Source: Xanthobacter autotrophicus (GTDB lineage: Bacteria > Pseudomonadota > Alphaproteobacteria > Rhizobiales > Xanthobacteraceae). Taken from it: 62,610 nt of DNA. A program made the position numbers and the translations under genes. Below the pieces are notes generated by a model, which saw only the letters and a list, made by a program, of their open reading frames with translations, did not search any database and was not told the DNA's origin. The stretch lies in the NCBI RefSeq assembly GCF_005871085.1, contig NZ_VAUP01000011.1, positions 1 to 62,610 on the forward strand. Reading direction: 5' to 3'. Below are positions 57,709 through 62,610 of this stretch, piece after piece. The first letter of the stretch is position 1. Every line of letters starts with the position of its first letter.

Positions 57709-58986
57709 ATGGGCAAGGCACTAGAGGGGGTCCGCATCCTGGACTTCACCCACGTTCAATCCGGACCGAGCTGCACCCAGCTGCTCGCGTGGTTCGGCGC
57801 CGACGTGATCAAGGTGGAGCGGCCGGGCGAAGGCGACGTGACGCGCGGCCAGCTGCGCGATGTCGGCGACGCGGACAGCCTCTACTTCACCATGCTCAAC
57901 TCCAACAAGCGCTCCATCACGCTCGACACCAAGACGGCGGACGGCAAGGCCGTGCTCGAAGACCTGGTGCGGCGCTGCGACGTGCTGGTGGAGAATTTCG
58001 CTCCCGGTGCGCTGGATCGCATGGGGCTGACCTGGGAGCGCCTGTCCTCCATCAATCCGCGCCTCATCCTCGCCTCGGTGAAGGGCTTCGGCCCCGGCCC
58101 GTTCGAGGACTGCAAGGTCTACGAAAACGTGGCCCAGTGCGCCGGCGGCGCCGCCTCCACCACCGGCTTCCGCGATGGTCCGCCGGTGGTCAGCGCGGCC
58201 CAGATCGGCGATTCGGGCACCGGCCTGCACCTGGCGCTGGGCATCGTCACCGCGCTGTTCCAGCGCGAGCACACCGGGCGTGGCCAGAAGGTGCTGTGCG
58301 CCATGCAGGACGCGGTGCTCAACCTGTGCCGGGTGAAGCTGCGCGACCAGCAGCGCCTCGGCCATGGCCCGCTCAAGGAATACAGCCAGTTCGGCGAGGG
58401 CGTGCCCTTCGGCGAGACCGTGCCGCGCGCCGGCAACGATTCAGGCGGTGGCCAGCCCGGCCGCATCCTGCGTTGCAAGGGCTGGGAGCAGGACCCCAAC
58501 GCCTACATTTATTTCATCACCCAGGGCCCGGTGTGGTCGAAGATCTGCGACGTCATCGGCGAGCCGGAGTGGAAGACCAAGCCGGACTATGCGAGCCCGG
58601 CCGCGCGCCTGCCGCATCTCAACGAGATCTTCACCCGCATCGAGGCGTGGACCATGGCCCACACCAAGTTCGAGGCCATGGAGATCCTCAACCAGTATGA
58701 CATCCCCTGCGGGCCGATCCTGTCCATGAAGGAGATCGCCGAGGACCGCTCGCTCTATGCCACCGGCACGCTGGTGGAGGTGGAGCACCCGGTGCGCGGT
58801 ACCTACCTGACCGTGGGCAACCCCATCAAGCTCTCGGACAACCAGGTGGACGTGGAGCGCTCGCCGCTGCTCGGAGAGCACACGGACGAGGTGCTCTCCC
58901 AGGTGCTGGGCCTGACCCCGGACCGCATTGACGCCCTGCGCCAGTCCGGTGCGCTCGGCGAGCCGCGCCGGATGGCGGCGGAATAG
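57709..58986 (+). CDS. Formyl-CoA:oxalate CoA-transferase family protein, copy 1
   Basis: A 425-aa class III CoA-transferase (CaiB/BaiF). It would move CoA from formyl-CoA (or another acyl-CoA) to oxalate. Asp168 in [13 protein letters not shown] is the catalytic residue; [15 protein letters not shown] and [19 protein letters not shown] are Frc-type blocks. The Gly-rich active-site loop is DSGGGQPG rather than GGGGQPG, and residue 48 is Gln, as in E. coli YfdW, not Trp as in Oxalobacter Frc. The loop change may alter donor preference. Same strand as oxc, 136 bp after it. Confidence 0.85.
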   Translation: MGKALEGVRILDFTHVQSGPSCTQLLAWFGADVIKVERPGEGDVTRGQLRDVGDADSLYFTMLNSNKRSITLDTKTADGKAVLEDLVRRCDVLVENFAPGALDRMGLTWERLSSINPRLILASVKGFGPGPFEDCKVYENVAQCAGGAASTTGFRDGPPVVSAAQIGDSGTGLHLALGIVTALFQREHTGRGQKVLCAMQDAVLNLCRVKLRDQQRLGHGPLKEYSQFGEGVPFGETVPRAGNDSGGGQPGRILRCKGWEQDPNAYIYFITQGPVWSKICDVIGEPEWKTKPDYASPAARLPHLNEIFTRIEAWTMAHTKFEAMEILNQYDIPCGPILSMKEIAEDRSLYATGTLVEVEHPVRGTYLTVGNPIKLSDNQVDVERSPLLGEHTDEVLSQVLGLTPDRIDALRQSGALGEPRRMAAE

Positions 58987-59078
58987 GTCATCGCGCCTCC
59001 GGGCGGCACCCTGAGGGGCCGCCCCTTGCCGCCGGCCGCGTGCCGGCGGGGAGCAAAAGGCAGGAAGGAACGCAAGTC

Positions 59079-59525
59079 ATGACTACGGCCCTAGATCTTG
59101 CTCAGCTGCTAGATGCCGTCGCAGACGCCATTGTCGTCTGCGACCAGGCCGGCGCCATCACGCTCTGGAACACGGGCGCCGAGCGGATGTTCGGCTTCGC
59201 GCCCGCCGAGGCCCTGGGCCAGTCGCTCGACATCATCATCCCGGAGCGCCAGCGCAAGCGGCACTGGGATGGCTACGACGTGACCATGCGCACGGGCGTC
59301 ACCCGCTACGGGACCAGCCTCCTGCGCGTCCCGGCCGTCCACAAGGACGGGCACGCCCTGTCCATCGCCTTCACCGTCGCTCTCGTCCTCTCGGCCGATG
59401 GAAAGCCGACCCATGTCGCCGCGGTCATCCGCGACGAGACGGAGCGGTGGAAGGAAGAACGCAACCTTCAGAAGCGCGTCGCCGAGCTCGAGGCGAAGCT
59501 GAAGGCGACGGAACAAGCACAATAG
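59079..59525 (+). CDS. Stand-alone PAS-domain protein, candidate heme sensor
   Basis: A 148-aa protein that is essentially one PAS domain (about residues 5-120) plus a charged coiled-coil tail (RWKEERNLQKRVAELEAKLK). No output domain. The F-helix segment IIPERQRKRHWDGY places His62 where FixL has its proximal heme His in RSRHDSY, and LLRVPAVHKDG puts Arg83 near the FixL distal-arginine region. The match suggests possible heme b binding, although His at this site also occurs in non-heme PAS domains. It sits between the two CoA-transferase genes. ATG with GGAAGGA. Confidence 0.75.
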   Translation: MTTALDLAQLLDAVADAIVVCDQAGAITLWNTGAERMFGFAPAEALGQSLDIIIPERQRKRHWDGYDVTMRTGVTRYGTSLLRVPAVHKDGHALSIAFTVALVLSADGKPTHVAAVIRDETERWKEERNLQKRVAELEAKLKATEQAQ

Positions 59526-59655
59526 CCGGATCAACCGGCACGGATCGGTTCGATGGCGGCCCTGGGCCGCCGCGGCCGGAGGTTTTCGGGACGAGAGGGC
59601 GCCACTGCCCGTCTCCTCCCGGTCTTAAGGCAACGCTTGATAAGGGAACGCGACC

Positions 59656-60909
59656 ATGACGACCAAGCCGTTGGAAGGCATCAAGATCATCGATTTCACC
59701 CACGTTCAGGCCGGCCCGGCCTGCACGCAGCTCCTCGCCTGGTTCGGCGCGGACGTGATCAAGGTGGAGCGCCCCGGCTCCGGCGACGTGACGCGCAACC
59801 AGCTGCGCGACATCTCCAATGCCGACGCGCTCTACTTCACCATGCTGAACTCCAACAAGCGCTCCCTGACCCTCGACACCAAGACCCCGGCGGGCAAGGA
59901 AGTGCTCACGAAGCTCATCAAGGAGAGCGACGTGCTGGTGGAGAATTTCGGCCCCGGCGCCCTCGATCGCATGGGCTTCACCTGGGAGCACATCAACGAG
60001 CTGAACCCCGGCCTCATCGTCGCCTCGGTGAAGGGCTTCTCCGACGGCCACCACTATGAAGACCTGAAGGTGTACGAGAACGTCGCCCAGTGCGCCGGCG
60101 GCGCCGCCTCCACCACCGGCTTCTGGGATGGCCCGCCCACCGTGTCGGCCGCGGCTCTCGGCGACTCGAACACCGGCATGCACCTTGCCATCGGCATCCT
60201 CACGGCGCTCCACGCCCGCAACAAGACCGGCAAGGGCCAGAAGGTCGCCGTGTCCATGCAGGACGCCGTGATCAACCTGTGCCGCGTGAAGCTGCGCGAC
60301 CAGCAGCGCCTCGACCGCGTGGGCTACCTTGAGGAATACCCGCAGTATCCGAACGGCACCTTCTCCGACGTGGTGCCGCGCGGCGGCAATGCGGGCGGCG
60401 GCGGCCAGCCGGGCTGGGTGCTGAAGTGCAAGGGCTGGGAGACCGATCCCAACGCCTACATCTACTTCACCGTGCAGGAACAGGCCTGGGGCAAGGTGGC
60501 GGAAGCCATCGGCAAGCCGGAATGGATCAACGATCCGGCCTATTCCACCGCCCGCGCCCGCCAGGACAAGATCTTCGACATCTTCGCCACCATCGAGGAA
60601 TGGCTCGCCGACAAGACCAAGTTCGAGGCGGTGGACATCCTGCGCAAGTTCGACATCCCCTGCGCGCCGGTGCTGACCATGAAGGAGATCGCCGAGGACG
60701 AGTCGCTGCGCAAGAGCGGCACCATCGTCGAGGTGGATCACAAGCAGCGCGGCAAGTACCTCACCGTGGGCAGCCCCATCAAGTTCTCCGACCTCAACGT
60801 GGAGATCACCGGCTCCCCGCTGCTGGGCGAGCACACCGACGAGGTCCTGTCCGAGCTCGGCTATTCGGCGGACCAGATCAAGTCCATGCACGAGGGCCGC
60901 GTGGTCTGA
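59656..60909 (+). CDS. frc: Formyl-CoA:oxalate CoA-transferase, copy 2
   Basis: A 417-aa class III CoA-transferase, the closer match to Oxalobacter Frc: [34 protein letters not shown] with Asp170 catalytic, [20 protein letters not shown], and the classic loop [21 protein letters not shown]-terminal [11 protein letters not shown] is intact. Makes oxalyl-CoA and formate from formyl-CoA and oxalate, closing the cycle with Oxc. The position equivalent to Trp48 is Gln49, like YfdW. Two terminators follow. Confidence 0.94.
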   Translation: MTTKPLEGIKIIDFTHVQAGPACTQLLAWFGADVIKVERPGSGDVTRNQLRDISNADALYFTMLNSNKRSLTLDTKTPAGKEVLTKLIKESDVLVENFGPGALDRMGFTWEHINELNPGLIVASVKGFSDGHHYEDLKVYENVAQCAGGAASTTGFWDGPPTVSAAALGDSNTGMHLAIGILTALHARNKTGKGQKVAVSMQDAVINLCRVKLRDQQRLDRVGYLEEYPQYPNGTFSDVVPRGGNAGGGGQPGWVLKCKGWETDPNAYIYFTVQEQAWGKVAEAIGKPEWINDPAYSTARARQDKIFDIFATIEEWLADKTKFEAVDILRKFDIPCAPVLTMKEIAEDESLRKSGTIVEVDHKQRGKYLTVGSPIKFSDLNVEITGSPLLGEHTDEVLSELGYSADQIKSMHEGRVV

Positions 60910-60928
60910 TCGACCACTCGGCAATCCC

Positions 60929-60957
60929 GGAAGTCGGCGACAGCCGGCTTCCGTTTT
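60929..60957 (+). terminator. Rho-independent terminator after frc
   Basis: GGAAGTCGGC pairs with GCCGGCTTCC (one G-T pair) over GACA, followed by GTTTT, 19 bp after the frc stop. It would end the oxalate operon. Confidence 0.7.
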
Positions 60958-60962
60958 ACAAG

Positions 60963-60992
60963 ACTGGAACCCGGACATATCCGGGTTCCAGT
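60963..60992. terminator. Second hairpin after frc
   Basis: ACTGGAACCCGGA and TCCGGGTTCCAGT form a perfect 13-bp stem with a CATA loop just after the first terminator. The remainder to 61385 carries no gene and is the presumed sucC promoter region. Confidence 0.65.
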
Positions 60993-61385
60993 TATCGCCC
61001 CCGGGAATGAGGCTCCATGTCCCGACGCTTGCGCGCTCGGCCCGGCAGGGCAAGCCGCCGCGCATGAAGGTCGCCTGCCACGCAGCATGTCCTGTCGCAG
61101 GCTGATCCTGACGAGCCTACCGTCCGTGCTGGCACTTTGGCGCTGAGCGCCCGTCGCCGGTCCCGCGCCGCCCCTGAGGGGCCGGCGATCACTCTGGAAC
61201 CCCGCCGAGAGCGTCACGCCTGCGGCCCCGATTGGCGTCGTGAACAGGCGTCGTGTCGCATTGGTGCGCGGCCCGGAATGCGTGCACACTCCGACTTTGG
61301 TCGCAAGGCCGAGGATGCAGGACGCAGCCGCAAGAGCCGCGCCCGAGGTCGCCGCATGCGCGGCCCTCGACGAGGGAGGAAACCC

Positions 61386-62588
61386 ATGAACATTCACGAG
61401 TACCAGGCGAAAGCCCTTCTCAAGGAATTCGGCGTGCCGGTGTCCCGCGGCATCGCCGCCTTCACCGCCGAGGAAGCGGAAGCTGCCGCCGCGAAGCTGG
61501 GTGGCATCGCCTTCGTGGTGAAGGCGCAGATCCACGCCGGCGGGCGCGGCAAGGGCAAGTTCAAGGAGCTACCGGAGGATGCCAAGGGCGGCGTACGGGT
61601 GGTGCGGACCCCCGCCGATGTGAAGGCCAACGCCGCGCAGATGCTGGGCAATACCCTCGTCACCATCCAGACCGGGCCGGACGGCAAGCAGGTGAACCGC
61701 CTCTATATCGAGGAAGGCGCCTCCATCGACAAGGAATTCTATCTGTCCATGCTGGTGGATCGCGCCACCTCGCGCGTGGCCTTCGTGGTCTCCACTGAAG
61801 GCGGCATGGACATCGAGGAAGTGGCCCATGCCACCCCCGAGCGCATCGTCACCTTCTCGGTGGACCCGGCCACCGGCGTGCAGCCCCTGCACGGCCGCAA
61901 GGTGGCGCAGGCGCTGGGGCTGTCCGGCGACCTCGCCAAGCAGGCCGTGGCGCTGACGGAAAACCTCTATCGCGCCTTCACCGACAAGGACATGAGCCTT
62001 CTGGAGATCAACCCCCTGGTGCTGACGCGGGACGATCGCCTCGTCTGCCTCGACGCCAAGGTGGGCTTTGATTCCAATGCCCTGTTCCGCCATCCCGAGG
62101 TGGTGCAGCTGCGGGACGAGAGCGAGGAGGACTTCAAGGAAATCGAGGCCTCGCGCTACGACCTGTCCTATATTGCCCTCGATGGCACCATCGGCTGCAT
62201 GGTGAATGGCGCGGGCCTTGCCATGGCGACCATGGACATCATCAAGCTCTACGGCCGCGAGCCGGCGAACTTTCTGGACGTGGGCGGCGGCGCCACCAAG
62301 GAGAAGGTGACGGCGGCCTTCAAGATCATCACCGCGGATCCCAATGTCGAGGGAATATTGGTGAACATCTTCGGCGGCATCATGCGCTGCGACGTGATCG
62401 CTGAGGGCGTCATCGCCGCGGTGCGCCAGATGGGGCTGAACGTACCCCTGGTGGTGCGGCTGGCCGGCACCAATGTGGACGAGGGCAAGACGATCATCCG
62501 TGAGTCGGGTCTGAACGTGATCCCGGCGGATGACCTCGATGACGCGGCGCAGAAGATCGTCGCGGCCGTGAAGAAGGAAGCTGCGTGA
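61386..62588 (+). CDS. sucC: Succinyl-CoA ligase beta subunit
   Basis: A 400-aa ATP-grasp subunit of succinyl-CoA synthetase. Begins [72 protein letters not shown] and [16 protein letters not shown] are intact. The [12 protein letters not shown] insert matches SucC of alphaproteobacteria rather than malate-CoA ligase MtkA. GAGGGAGG precedes the ATG. Its stop overlaps the sucD start. Confidence 0.96.
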   Translation: MNIHEYQAKALLKEFGVPVSRGIAAFTAEEAEAAAAKLGGIAFVVKAQIHAGGRGKGKFKELPEDAKGGVRVVRTPADVKANAAQMLGNTLVTIQTGPDGKQVNRLYIEEGASIDKEFYLSMLVDRATSRVAFVVSTEGGMDIEEVAHATPERIVTFSVDPATGVQPLHGRKVAQALGLSGDLAKQAVALTENLYRAFTDKDMSLLEINPLVLTRDDRLVCLDAKVGFDSNALFRHPEVVQLRDESEEDFKEIEASRYDLSYIALDGTIGCMVNGAGLAMATMDIIKLYGREPANFLDVGGGATKEKVTAAFKIITADPNVEGILVNIFGGIMRCDVIAEGVIAAVRQMGLNVPLVVRLAGTNVDEGKTIIRESGLNVIPADDLDDAAQKIVAAVKKEAA

Positions 62589-62610
62589 TGTCCGTGCTTA
62601 TCGACGCCAA
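62588..62610 (+). CDS. sucD: Succinyl-CoA ligase alpha subunit, first codons only
   Basis: ATG at 62588 overlaps the sucC stop (TGATG) and reads MSVLIDA before the window ends. This agrees with the usual SucD N-terminus (MSILID...) and sucC-sucD coupling. Seven complete codons are seen. Confidence 0.85.

Noticed and set aside
61386-62588. sucC as malate-CoA ligase (mtkA) of a serine cycle
   Set aside because: The insert after GGRGKGKF and the overall sequence match SucC; no serine-cycle genes are next to it.

Overview
The window is high-GC, gene-dense bacterial chromosome, most likely from the Hyphomicrobiales (Rhizobiales), probably Xanthobacteraceae. This is inferred from the ccoNOQP-ccoGHIS order, a SAM-II riboswitch before metZ, a BTLCP-type transglutaminase-like protease, the large gltBD pair and a methylotroph-like oxalate locus. 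No rRNA, tRNA or CRISPR array was seen.

Layout. 1-4.2 kb: end of a LuxR-type regulator, then a ubiX-ubiD pair, a cofactor-free phenolic acid decarboxylase and a Tat-exported alpha/beta hydrolase, a likely accessory aromatic-acid cluster. 4.2-5 kb: truncated P4-type integrase with upstream repeats beside the 3' end of guaA, the scar of a guaA-targeted island. 5-15 kb: guaA, an RsmB-like RNA methyltransferase, MTA/SAH nucleosidase, two small membrane proteins, two tandem GT41 (OGT/SPINDLY-like) glycosyltransferases, a gamma carbonic anhydrase and a BTLCP protease. 15.3-19.1 kb: TetR-controlled efflux operon (TetR, lipoprotein HlyD, ABC ATPase, ABC-2 permease). 19.3-29.1 kb: FNR/FixK-type box, then the cbb3 oxidase genes ccoNOQP and ccoGHIS, and a translationally coupled MFS protein carrying the copper motifs of CcoA. 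29.2-48 kb: housekeeping genes (SDR, TrkH, apaG, metZ with its riboswitch, a dCTP deaminase, FUSC protein, zapE, an outer-membrane barrel, gltD, gltB, a Pro/Ala-rich exported protein, a DedA-like protein).

48.7-61 kb is the most interesting region, an oxalate utilisation island: a PanE-like reductase divergent from an IclR regulator, a tripartite TctCBA transporter, a GntR regulator, oxalyl-CoA decarboxylase, and two formyl-CoA:oxalate CoA-transferases that flank a stand-alone PAS protein with FixL-like heme-ligand residues. In the proposed scheme TctCBA imports oxalate, Frc activates it to oxalyl-CoA, Oxc decarboxylates it to formyl-CoA, and the PanE-like protein may reduce oxalyl-CoA to glyoxylate for assimilation. 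A shared 14-bp motif before the panE-like gene and tctC may be the IclR operator. The window ends with sucC and the first codons of sucD.
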